Shown one piece after another: positions 25,701 through 39,200 of a stretch of 64,000 nucleotides of DNA. Source of the DNA: Trichobilharzia szidati (lineage: Eukaryota > Platyhelminthes > Trematoda > Strigeidida > Schistosomatidae). The stretch is taken from positions 8,912,354 to 8,976,353 of the forward strand of contig OX235272.1 of NCBI GenBank assembly GCA_944472155.2, read 5' to 3'. The number at the start of each line of letters is the position of its first letter. Positions within the stretch are counted from its first letter, which is position 1. A program made the translations under genes and the position numbers. The notes under the pieces were generated by a model that saw nothing but the letters and a program-made list of their open reading frames with translations, did no database searches and was not told where the DNA came from.

Positions 25701-28700
25701 ACTCTTTTGATTGATAACTACAAGTTGAGTTTGGGAAGAGCTTCTCTTTTTAATTATTCTCCTAGTCGTCAACCTGGTAGTTCGACGGTAGGATACTCGC
25801 CAACCACGCCACACATGTTCTGGGGTTCGGATCCCAGCTGGTGCACACATTTATCTCAACACTCAGCTGGCTGCAAGCTAGACAAAGGGGGAGGAAGGTT
25901 GTGGGAGGAAGGTTGTGGGAGGTGTGTGTGTGACGCTAGCAAACTCACCCCGTAATAAACGAACACCAGTGTTACTGAAACTTCCAGACTCAAGCTTGAA
26001 GCCTTACGTTCGACTCTGAAGGTAAAGGATAGCATCATTGAGGCACATTAAGTTAACAAGTGGCAAAATAAAAGATAAGACGGCAGTCAACCTTAAGGGA
26101 ACTGAAATGAGCAACTTATTTAGTGATATTAAGCAGAGAATAAAATATTGCCAGTCAATTTAGAGATGAATGATATCCACGATGACGACAGTGATATTGT
26201 AGACCCAAAGTGACACCAGTGAGTTCATTGAATGTTAGGGGTAAACATCTTGTTCGATTCCTCTCACGATTTGAGTGTTCTTCTTCTCACAAACAAAGGA
26301 CTACTATTCGTCCTTTGGGTTCCAGGTGGAACATACGGTCTCACCTACACATTTTTTCACATGATCTCCTCTGTGTCATCGCCGGACCTATGGTCATCTC
26401 GTCGACTGCCGTTTCGAGCTCCACCCAAGGGTGTTTATTGTTCGATTCATCTCCATTCCCTTGTGAATATTTTGCTAATTAATAGGTTCCTGGTTTCTGT
26501 GCGTCGGTGGTACAGCGATTAGGATTCTCGACGACCATGCACGTGGTCCGGGGTTCGATCCCCTGCCACAGACGCACACCTGATATCAATGATCGGCCTG
26601 CAAAATTTGGGTTAACGATATCACATGCTGGAAATTCCATACTTGTACCAAAAATACGGTGTGGAATCAAGTTATAATAAAAATAAAAATAAAATAAACA
26701 AATAATCATGAGTTTTACTCACATATTGATTGTATTTCTATGTTTGTTTTACAGGTGCATGAACTCTGTGATAATTTTTGTTCTCGTTACATAACCTGTT
26801 TACGTGGTAAAATGCCAATAGACTTAGTCATTGAAGATAGAGATTCAGCTGGATCTACAGGTTCAGGGAATAGTCCACAACCAGTGAATTGTTCAGTGAA
26901 TCAGTCACAAATGAATGCCGCTGCCGCCGCAGCCGCAGCTGGTGGTGGATTACAACATCCAGGATCAAATCATCCTGGTTCAGTAAATATGTTCAATAGT
27001 TTAGTTGACGAATCCAGCAGTGGATTGGCTATGCAGCAGCAACAACACCAGCAACAGCAGCAGCATTCTCTCCCACATCCTGGTAGTATGTCGAATTATG
27101 CAAATAACCACCCAGGGTTTCGAGGTGATCCAGCGGCAGCATATGCAGCAGTTGCTGCGGCAGCCTCTGTATCTCAAATGGGTGGTTTACTGGGTCTTGG
27201 TGGTATGTATCCTTGCTCAAATCTTCCTTCAGCATCATCATCGTCAGCAGCAGCATCATCAAATGCAGCATTTCATTCAATGTTTGGCGGTGATCCACGA
27301 TATAATCCTAATTCACACAGTTCCCCAGCGCCGGGATTCCCTGACGCTTCGAATTACTACGGCCACCATCAACAGCAACAGCAACAGCATCATCAGTCAC
27401 ATCATCATGGCGGTGCTCACTCCAACTACCACCCTGGTATGTATTCATCAAATCCATCTGGGGGGTTTGGTGGTATGGATCTAGGCGGAGCTGATCTGCT
27501 TAGACCACCACATCTTGGTTCACCTTACTCAAGTCATCATCTATCGAATGTATCAGGAAATTTTAATAATAGTAATAATAATAATAGTTCACAAAATTTT
27601 AGTGGACATCTGCTAGGCAGTGGACAACATAATGCTTCGAATCTGAGCACATTTGGACAACATCAGCTATCAGCTGATGCGTTGTCATCTTCTTCATCCT
27701 CTGGAATGGTTGGACGATCAAAAGTGAGTGAATTTTTTGAAAAAAATACTGTTGATATGGTGATTTATTTTCACTTTTTATCGATTGGTACACTTTTGTG
27801 CAAAGCTCCTTGTTGAAACTCTGTCAAACTCTGACAGATGGGATGAGAAAACGTATTAGCTAACAGCCAATTACATTTGTATGCAGTTAGTGATGAGTCA
27901 TATCCGTTGTGTTAGGCCTAGTGATCAATCTCGGTGTGTGTGTGTAACGGCGTTCAAACTTGTGACCAAGTAGTTGAACTTCAAGAAACGTTTACATCAT
28001 TGAGCTACATCTCCACAAGCAGGTTAAAGATAGTCGATTGAAGTGAGATTACATTTTCCTACTTTTAGAAATGATTTTTCTCCCTATACTATTTTACTTG
28101 TTGCATTGTCATATTTCGCGCCAATATTCAATGTGTTCAATGGACCGAATCAATTGAACATAATATCGAATAAACATCTATGCAGAAGTTTAAGTCAGTA
28201 TTTTGCTCAAAAAAAGCATTCAACCCCTGTTTCATCCTGTTTTGAGTCTTCTCATCAGTTCCCTCACCGGGTGTCCAGCTCAATCTGTTGACTATTGAAC
28301 CATTCATTGGTCAGCAGCCAAATGGATGGTTTGGACTGAATTTCCAGTATGTAAGACTAGCAATCCCACCCTCACAGAAAGAAAAAAATCTCAGGACTAC
28401 CGTTACTGAGGCTCCCAATGCTTAAAGTCCAATTGCTGTATTCCGAATGGGACGGACTGAGAAAAAATATTCCTTCTAAGCACAAATCTTACTGAAAAAA
28501 TTAGGGGGGATTAAAAATTTTAGTTTTAAGTATCTGATTGACACTCATTTTCTCCAGGTTTAATCACGGAATGATATCTGTTAGAGCAACATTGGAAGCC
28601 AGTTGTTTCCTCGCGGTTTCCGACTGTCATCGGCAATATGCACCCACTTCCAGTGTTCTAGCCTAACACTTTCCATCTATACAGGTCAAGCTCGTAAACC

Positions 28701-31700
28701 ATTCAGACACTGGGACCCGATTCAGTGACAAACTGATGAATTGTAAATTCTACTAGTACGTGGTTTTTTGCATGACTGCCACCAGTCAATGAATGTCATG
28801 TCAGTGGCGAGTATTTCTCCTCACTCCTCCCGACGTGTTTGTTCAGTAGAATCCACTGCCAGTCTCAACTTCTCACTACTAGTGTAACAGTAGTAAAGGA
28901 ATGTTCATTTAGAAATTGGTATCTCCATGTAGCCAAATTAAGTATACCCTATAGTTATGATGGAGAAGATTTGTAGCTCAGATGGATGATTTTGATGTGG
29001 TTGTGTTCTCTGAGCTAGATGGTTAATTTGCGAAGCTTTCATCACCCTACTAGGTAACATCTTCAGCGCATACTTCAATTTGAAGTGAGCTTTTAGATTT
29101 CTTTTAGGTTACTTCAAATTGAAGTATGCGCTGAAGATGTTACCTAGTAGGGTGATGAAAGCTTCGCAAATTAAGTTTGCCCTATCTTCAACGTACCATT
29201 TACACAGATCTTCGTGTTCCTCTCACATCTCCCATGTATTTCCAAAATGCTGTATCATTTGCTTTCTCTGACATCAAATGTATCTCCCTGCTATTTGATG
29301 ATTTTTTATGCCAATGAACGTCTACTGATAAATCTTATCAGTAGTACATACACCACACTAGAACTCCAGGCAATTTAGTCCTGCAATCAATCAGCCACTA
29401 GCGAGCACCCGAGTAAATAAGAGAATCATTGAAAACCAACCAACTAAGGAGTACTGGATAGACGTTGTTTCGTCCAAGTTTTGGACTCATCAGCTTGATA
29501 ATAATTATGCAGTGAATACATTCTTCACATTGAAGCATATTAAAGCATAAAAGAATAATTAAATACACAGTAGAAACAGCAGTAAAAACAACAACACCAA
29601 CAATAACACCATATCAGTTTCACATAGATTTTTCACTTATTTTGATCGCTAGAAGTAAATGTCACACATGGATACATGCACATATACATACATGCACATA
29701 CACGTACATGCATGTGTATCTATGTCTGTATGTGTACGTGTTAAGTACTACTACTAATAATTATTATTGTTATTATTATTTAAATATCATTTTTGAAGGA
29801 TGTTATTATATGATGAATTGATAAATTCACAAGAAACATCAAACCGACCCGCCTACCTCCCCGACCCTTCCCTCTCGATGAAATAGGCGGTAGAATAATA
29901 GAATAATAGATTGTATATTAGATATTGATTAATAGTGAAGAGAGAGAGAGAGAGTGGCATTATGGCGAATCATTGTATATACACTCTGTCAGTACCTGGA
30001 TGCATTACCTCCGCACATAGACACGAATATGAACAGACACACACACACGCACACAAACACAACCTGTTGTATACAAGGAATAATCAATTACCTATCATAT
30101 TCAAGTGTTGGTTTGTAGGGATTTGATTGATTGGTTACAGGATTGTGAATTGGCAGAAGTTAGAATTCATGGCCTCGCCATTGGATCGGGCCTCAGTGGC
30201 TTAATGATCTACGAGCTAGCTCGCCTTGTAACCAGAAGGTTCTGGGTTCGAACCCCTCCCGGTAGGTGCGTACTGATGAAGAGTCCCAGGCACCAGGCCG
30301 ACGAAACAGTCGGCTGTCCAGTACTCCAGTGCTTGTTTTCCAATGGTTCTCTAACTGATGTCAGCTCATGATGAAATTGTCTATCATTTTGTAGGTATTA
30401 CAAATAGGTAATACTTCAGTGTGGAAGTTTCTCGTTTCTATGCATATACCCATCGGGTTTCAAACGCCGAAGCTTTGTCTACCAGACCATTTGGGTGCTA
30501 ACAGCTACCTCCAGTGATGAAACCGGTATCTGTGTTATTATTTCCTCAGACACCATCAAAGCATCCGCACAAGCAACTAGCGTACATGTTAACAGAGGCC
30601 AAGCACTTTGGTCCTGATTAATCAACGAGAAAGTTCAAATTGAATTACATAATAATTACTGATACTCGTCGCAGAAGAGGTAGTGACGACCATAGCTCAA
30701 GTGGTCTAGTGGAGAACGCTTTGGTGTTTGAAACTATGGGGACTGAGTTCGAGCCTCAGTGGGAACACTGTGACTCACTGACTGATTGGGGAATGCATTG
30801 AGTACATCGACTAGTTGATGAGTTGGTCCCATATTTGGGATGCAATACACATTGTTCTGAAGGATTAGTACAAAGAGCCGACATCTCCATCGTGTGACCC
30901 AGCAATTCGGTTTAATTAATCAATGGAAAAGTCCAAATTGAACTAAATGTTTCTTTGTGTTCTGAAAGAGGAACACACGACACCGAGCCTAGAGCTTCAG
31001 TAGCGATGGAGTGAGATTTCCAGCCTCACACATACACCCAACCTTCTCTTTATTTCCAGGCCTATAATCGCCTAGCAAGCTACCTATTGATGTTAGGGAG
31101 TGATTTGGTCGGGAAGTGAATCCGGAGCTTCCATGCATAGCTGGGGAGTATTGTACCATTGAATGCTGTAATGGTAATAATGGTATCTGTTACACTGCTT
31201 CAGTTGACTGATTGACTGCAGATTTACTGCAGATAAGGAGATTTCTGAGTATAATCCATCGTCGATCGAATGTTTATTGATAATTATTTATAATACAGTG
31301 TCATATAGAGTATATGTGCCTCAATGGATTGTGTGCTCAACATTCACTCAACTTGAAGGTCATATGTTCGAACCTCATTTCAGATATACGTCTGAAAGTA
31401 AAAAGAATATTTAAAAAAAAGATGTTAGACTCGATTTGTAAATGACTACTGTTCTTCCCCAACCCAGGAACTATCCACCCACCCAATCTCTTCTGGTTTT
31501 CACTGAAACTTCTTTTAAACAATCGTTTAACGTCATCTATTCTAATCTGATTGAGTAATATACCAAAGTATTGTAACAGTAGGAGACAAGGGCCAGGCAA
31601 CAGATCATTTATTAAGGAAAATCAACACATATTTATAGATTTTAGTGTACATTATTGTAGATTATTGTTAGTAGAAAATACAGTCTTTTGATTGGTTGTT

Positions 31701-34700
31701 TCTCACAGAAAGTTAACCTTACATCTCTTTGTGGCTGTGTCAGATCATCGATATGCTAACTGTATCCGCCTACGCAAAGCCTTTGTTCTCATCATTTTCT
31801 CACCACCAATATTTGGGACATAAACATTGACGTCAATTACTGTCTACCAAGTTTGGCTAGCAGCCAGCTCTCGCCACAAATATACTAAAGTATAACTAAT
31901 CAAAAGATAACTCTGCTATTCATGACTTAGAATAACATTCAACCGCTATCTTTCTCTAATTACTATTCCCTCACTAATTTCACTTTAGATAGAATAAATA
32001 ATCAAGTATGCGTTTGTAGGGAGGGATTTGATACGTTGGTTATAGGATTTCATTATGTGCTGATATCGGCTAGTGATCGCGCTATATAGTGAACTGGCAG
32101 AAGTTGCAATTCGTTGCGGGTGGTCATTGATTGGATCAGGTCCCAGTGACTTAATGGTATGGTACGAGCTCGCTCGTTTTGTAACCAGAAGGTCCTGGGT
32201 TTGAACCCCACACTGTGGATGAGTACTGTTGGAGAATCCCAAGCACTAGGCTGACGAAACAGCTCTCCAGTACTTCATGGCGGTTTTCCAATGGTTCTCT
32301 AACCGATTTCAACTCATGAAGAATAAATATTGTTAGTTTAGGAAAGCAGATGGGTCCGAACCCAGGACCTTCCGGTTATAATGGAAGTCCTATAGATTAT
32401 GCAGCCACTGGAACCTGTCAGTTATAACTCCTATCAATTCATCATTTTAGCGCGACTGGTGGCGAGTATTTTTCCACACTTCCGGTCACGACTTCTCACT
32501 AGAACTCCAGGCGACTTGTTCCTGCAGACATCTGATAGGGTTCCAGTGGTCTACAAAGCTTACCTTGTAAGCGGAAGGTCTTGGGTTCGAACCAGTAAGT
32601 CTCGCAGATGGAGGGTGAATCAGCCATCCAGTACTCCTTGGCTCTCAGTAATTCCCTAACTCATCACAGATTGTGACGGATCATTAAGAATCATCATCAT
32701 ACTCGACAGCCATGCTCAGTCTTAGTTTGGAACTCTTCAGTAATACAAACACTCGTGAACCCACTGCCAGAGGTCGAACCCAAACCATTCAGGTCATAAG
32801 GTGAGCTTGTTAATCATTTAACTCAAGTAAGCCGGGATGCATTAATCCATGAATTCAGAGATAAACAGCACTACTGCCAGTGTAACCTATTGGAACCCAT
32901 TGTTTACAACTTGTCACTAGAGTTCCAGACTGTTGAAGACTCCCAAGCTAGGACGAAACAGTGTTATACCTACACTTTCCCCCCTCCTTCTTTTTTCTGT
33001 TTTATAACTGAATTCAAATACTAGATCAACCATTGAGTTTATTGATTACTTTCCTTTGAAGAAGAAGAAAAAACTCAATAGAAAATCAATAAAACCTTGT
33101 TTCTTCTCAAAATCATCACCATCATAATTAATGACTCATGATGAAATATTGCGTGTTTTACAATCGTTAATGTTTGATGAAGATAAAAAAACAGCAATAG
33201 AAGGAAAATCTTTAAAAATTTTCATTAAAATAATTGAAAACAAAACGTAATTTGAAGATGATTAAGTGCGTTGTTGATGTGTGTATGTGTGTGGGTGCAT
33301 GCGTGCGTGCGTTGGTGCGTACTTTTACACACTCATGTACTTACAACAACACACACACACAAACATACACGTATATCGAGGATTACATAGAAAAAGGGTA
33401 GGGTGGGGGGTTAACAGTTAGATGGATGGATGGATAATTAGCTGTATAGTAGGCCGTTTCATACCAAAAACTTGAAAAATTCCACACAAAAATAGAAAGT
33501 ATAACTTTCTTATTGATTTTTACTGTTATTGTTGTCGTTGTGGTAATTAATCATTTTTCTTCTTATTTTTCTTTCAATTTTCTAAATATCATATTTATAT
33601 ATTAAATTTATCTGAGAATAACTGTGTGTGTGTGTGTGTCATGAGTGTTTTTATCAATGAATGAATGAACTGAAGAATGTGCTTGCTCAGTGTGAAGCCC
33701 CACCACCCTGTTGTTCTTGTTACTGCTGCTGAGGCTGTTTTTGTTTGCTGTGGTGAATGGTATACAATGTACAGTGTGTATTTAATCGATAATTGATCGA
33801 TAGATATCAATTAGTCAATCAATCAGTTAATCAATATAAAATTAGTTAGAAGTGGATAAATTGGTTACTGCTGCCGTCATCAATCATGTTAGTGACTAGA
33901 GTTCTTGCAACATGGGAAATTTTTATTTTTAAAAAATTTATTTTGACAGCCTAATTATTGATAGTAGACGTGATCGAGAAAGCAAGGGAAGCTTTCATTA
34001 CTCTCACCAAGTCTGTGTGGAGGAGATCAGCATCATTAGCATGGAAAATAAGATGCGGATTTTCAACTCCAGTGTGAAGTCAGTGTTACTTAATATACGG
34101 ATCAGAGAATTGGCGCCGCGCAGTGTCACGAAGGGCACTTCGAACAAATTACACACCTTCATCAACAGCTGTCTTCGCTCAATACTTCTCTGAAGATCAG
34201 ATGGCCGGCCAGAGACCTGTGGCAATGAACGAACCAACCCAGCAGAAACCAGTTGTGCAAGAAATATGCAGGAAGAAATGGAGGTGGATTGGCTGGTCAT
34301 ACTCTGAGAAAACAAACCATCATCAGGTGACATCACACGCTAGGCCATCGCTCGAGTGGAGCCCGAATGGGAAATGCCGAGTCAGTTGGTCGTCAGTGCG
34401 AAGGTGACATGGAGATGAAAGCATGTGGGCAGGCGCGAAGTCAGGTGATGAAAACGTTGGTGGAGAACGGAACGCAATGGAGACGTGCATCTGAAGCCCT
34501 ATATTCCTTTAGGAATTAAAGGAGATAATAATAATATATTGATAACTCTGATAACAACTTGTCACAGTTATTTTTCAACGGTTAATGTGAAAGTATTAGA
34601 TAGTTACAGGATGAAGTTGACTCACTGGAATTCTAATGAGAAGTTATGACCTGAAGTGAAGGCAAATACCCGTCATCGACATGATATTCATTGGCTGGTG

Positions 34701-36243
34701 CCAGTTGCACTAAAAATCATAAATTGGTAGAAGTTAGAATTCATGGACTAGCTGTTGAGTCGGGTTCCAGTGTCTGAATGGTCTACGAGATTGACTTGTA
34801 ACCGAAGAGTGTTGGGTTCGAACACTGGCGGTGGGTGACTACTGCTGATAAGTCACTGACCAAGACAACAAAGCTGTCCATTACCTTCTGGTGGTTTTCA
34901 GTGTGTGACAGTGCTCTAACTGATATCAATCCGTGGCAACACATGAAACAGTTATTATTATTGTTGATGTTGTTATTCCCTTAGGTTCCGAGTGGAGCAC
35001 ATAAGATTTCATGAAGCAAATCTCTACTTCATTCTGATCTTTGTAGTTTTCTTCTTTCAGGCTAACTCCACAATTGTCCATCATTCTTCTTTTCATCTCC
35101 TCTACACGATCTCTTTCATGTTATTCTCGGATCTACGCATCCAACTCGAGGGCTTGTTTTTGGGGTGCGATTTCACACAATCATCTAGTGGATAACGCCT
35201 TGGAGTTTGAAATGCGATGGGTTATCACTGGGAGCACCTTCACCGGGGGAATGCTAGTATGTCCGCTAGCTGAACAGTGGGCACATTGTCTCGGAGGATC
35301 CCACTGCTAGTCACCATCCACCAGAATTAATTACTGTTTGATCCTCAAACTAAGATGAAACAGCTGGCTGTCCAGTACTTCCTGGTTTCCAATGCTTCTC
35401 TGACTGATGTCAATCCATGATCAAACATGAAATAACTCAAACCTCTACAGACTAACCCTTCAAAATTAACCTGATGCTCGCTAGTGACAACTGGCTACAG
35501 GATGAAGTTTTCTGAAGTTTTAGTGAGAATTGGTGACAGGCAATGGTGTCCATCCAGTCGGGAGTGAGGATGGTTGGTGTCAGTGGCGCTAAATGCATCA
35601 AAAATTGGTAGAAGTTAGAATTCATGGGTTGGACATTGAATCGGGTCCCAGTGGCCTAATGGTCTACAGTCTACCTCTCCTTGTAACCAGAAGGTCCTGG
35701 GTTCGAACCCTGGTGGTGGTGGTGGTGGGTGCATACTGCCGATGATTCCCAAAACTAGACTTATTAAACAACTGGCTTTCTAGTACTCCCTGGTGGATTT
35801 CATTGGTTCTCTAACTGATATCAACCCGTGGTCAAACTCGATAAACAAATCAACTCTTGAAAATTTAATATATATATTTCAACTTTCAAGTATTCATTTT
35901 TATAGGGACTGTGTTTGATTGCATGGAGGAGTTCATCATGAGCTGACATCAGTTAGAAAACCAGTGGAAAACCTCCAGGGAGTACTGGACAGCTATTTTG
36001 TCAGCCTAGTGCTTGGGAGTCTTCAGCGGTACGCACCCACAGGGTGGAGTTTGAACCCAGGACCTTCTGGTTAAAAGGCGAGCTAGCTCGTAGACCTATG
36101 AATTCTAACTTCTGCCAATTCAGCATAAATTAAGAATATCCTAATATATACATTTATATCCTTTGCTGTGTTTAAATTCAATCTCTATTGTTCATGGTTA
36201 AGGCGTCTACATTTATCAGGTGTATGATATCGTGCATATGCTT

Positions 36244-36283
<40 letters not shown>

Positions 36284-39200
36284 GCTAAGATGACACTGTC
36301 TACTGACCTCGTTGTCATATTGATATCCATGTTTATTGTAGTTGTCATTTTTTACTAATAAGGATCTAAACTACACTTGTTGTTGCTGTTGCCACTGTTC
36401 TTGTTGTTATTATTGTCAATGTTTCGTGTTTTCTTGTTACTACCCCTGCCCTCCCTCTCCTCCAAACCAGCCAACCGACCAACCACCCACCTACACATTG
36501 TCTCATTGTCCCGCTAAACATTAAAAATATAAAATATTCCACCTTAGCAACTTGAAATCATACATAAAATGATAGAAATAGAGAAAAGGCTTAACCCTTC
36601 TGTTCCACTTAACAAAGAAACAAACAAATTAATTAATTAATGAATTGTGCCAGTAGACGGATGTTTCACTTGTTATCCATTTCTCATCGTCATTGTTATT
36701 CCTCTATGTTCCAGTTGTCGTTAAGATTGTCTACTGTCGTGTGTGCGTGTGTGGGTTGATACAGAAACACGAAATGTCTCTGTAAAAACAGATGGATATA
36801 TGGGTGCATGTTCTGCGTGTTTTAACAAGGTTCATATAACTAATTATTGATAATATGCATATGATATATGAGATATTTATACTCACTTATACAAATATAC
36901 TAATATGATAATTTAAAGGATTGGCGGGTTGCGGAGGGGGGGGGGGAAGGCATGAATGTTTAAGTGGATATTAATCAAGAATTCAAGTTAGATCTCCGTG
37001 TGTGTGTGTGTGTGTTGAACGGATCATGTATCATATGAACACTTCTAGAGATGATATGGCTATTGATGACAAGTATTTAATATTTATTGGTGGGGTGGGG
37101 GCACTAGGTGACAGGAAAACAGATGAGCTCAACTAAACACACACGCACACACACATGCTGACAGACACGGAAACGCAGATACCCGTGAGTGAACGGCGGC
37201 GATGTTGTTTTCGTTGTTGTTGCTGTTATTCGTGTTAGGGTTAGTGTCATCTGTCATCAACAATGACAGCTTTAATTATTCTAAAGTGTTTATAACCATA
37301 TAAACACATTAGAATCCAGATGCTTCCGTTAGTTAATTTGTTGTTAGGATTAAGTCTAACTATAAATGTATATCCTGCGTTGGTGGATTAGAGCTAGAAT
37401 GCTCCCCAACCACTGGGGTTCGACCCCCAGCCGACTCACTCCTAAACCTCGCTAGGCCGGATAATAAAACCGACAAAGACGGAAGGTTGAGCATGAGGCT
37501 AGCAACCCCCACCCTGTAGAAATATATATATATATATATATATGTATGTATAACTGAGGCTTCCTGTAGCCAATTACCTCCAACTACTGTCACGTAGATG
37601 AATTTTCGAAGTTCAAGAGCCAAGCTAGTGCTTTAGTCATCCAATGCTAGAAGCCTAGCCAATCATGCATGAATCTGGGGTTCGATCGATAGCCAACAAA
37701 CTCCAACATCATCAACATGAGTGACACCTGAAAGCTTGAAGCCATTTGTATTTCTCACCTGAAACTTATTTCTTGAACTTAAGACACACAATTCACCAAT
37801 CCAATGCTCAAATCAGTCAACCGCTGGTTCACTGGTAGTGATGGGGCATGATACAGACAATGTGTGTTCCAACGGAATATTATTCTCACGTTAGCAACAG
37901 GATACCTTTGCTTCCATGTCTTACCTTCTGCTGTTACATTTAGTATCACTGCCTGCCGACAAATGAACAGCCTATACCCTACAGCTTTTGAAGAAGGAGA
38001 CATATGAATCTTCTGGCAGGACTTCGAGGCAGAGTTGCAGAGTTGAATGGCGTTCAAGATTCATCAGGGAGGAGGCTTTTACTTAGAACGCTGCTGAGAG
38101 GTCAAGCGAAGGCAGCATATGCTAGTGTGAAGCGAAACACCGGTGAATACGAACCAGGGTCATGCAAAGCGCTCCTAAAGTGGGAAGGACCATACATGGT
38201 CACCGTGAGACGGGATCACGGACATACGATCAGAAATACAAAACAAAGAGAAGTGGGTGAACGTCAGCGAGCTCCGGAACAACAACAGCAAGACAAATAA
38301 ACAAAGCTGCCAGCTCCAAGAGGACAGAACCGACTTCAATCGAAAGTATTTGACCGGGAGGGGGGGGTGATGAATGTGTTGGTGTGATACAGACAATGTG
38401 TTCCAATGGAATATTATTCCCACATATTCCCACAGTTCAATACAACATTAGCAACAGGATACGTTGGCTTCCGTGTCTTGCCTTCTACTGTTACACTAGT
38501 AGTAGGAATATTGTTATTTTTTTCTGAGAAAAGCCTTATATGAATAAGAAAATTAATTTTTTTTTTTGTAAAATAAAAAACGGATTTCCAGTCATCTAAG
38601 TGTTTGTTAGAGGCATGATGTCATCACAATGACACAAACAGGAACAACAAGAACGGAACAACAATACAAGAACTTTCGTTATGCTTCATCGATCAAGAAG
38701 AAGAAGAGGAGAAACCAAACCATTACCAAACTGTCGAAAGTGATTGATTATTGCCTTAAGGGATAATTAATTAAAATATTGAATCAGTCAATGCGTTTGA
38801 CAGTGATGACCCACAGGAAAGATGCTTATATCTTACTCACCGAGTAGTATTCAGCATTCTTCAGTAATGTAATGAGACTAATGTCCAATTCTAATTAATT
38901 AATTTATTGTTATCTTTAGGCATTTCTTTTAAAAAAAAACTGGTGTTCAAAGTAGGAAGAGGAGTGTTTGAGTGAGTGGTCAGTTTTGTCAGTTATTCAC
39001 ACACACGCACACACAAAAGGGTCATTTATTCAATGACTTGTCTTCAGATTACAAAACACAGATAAGTAGCAGTAGTAATAGAAGACGGGATTGCGTGGGT
39101 GAGTGGGTGGTTCTTCCCCCCACCTCTATCTTTTTATCCCCTAAGTGTTTGGAATGATTACTCTTCACTTATATCCTTTTAACTAACAGTGGTTATAGGA

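Larger units (their letters stand above)
24346..26754 (+). other. meis intron 4 (2.4 kb)
   Basis: gtaagt...ttttacag. It is filled with ribozyme-type repeats (24430-24900, 25080-25530), tRNA-Gly-like SINEs (25640-26035, 26498-26575) and a short LINE-like fragment (26290-26490, minus). Confidence 0.9.

Noticed and set aside
27005..27484. 159-residue ORF overlapping exon 5, and minus ORFs there
   Set aside because: Shadows of the CAG/CAA and GCA repeats of the real exon 5 frame.
29455..29510. CTGATGAG...GAAA on the minus strand as an intact hammerhead
   Set aside because: The upstream half of stem I is missing and the site region is altered; counted as a truncated relic.
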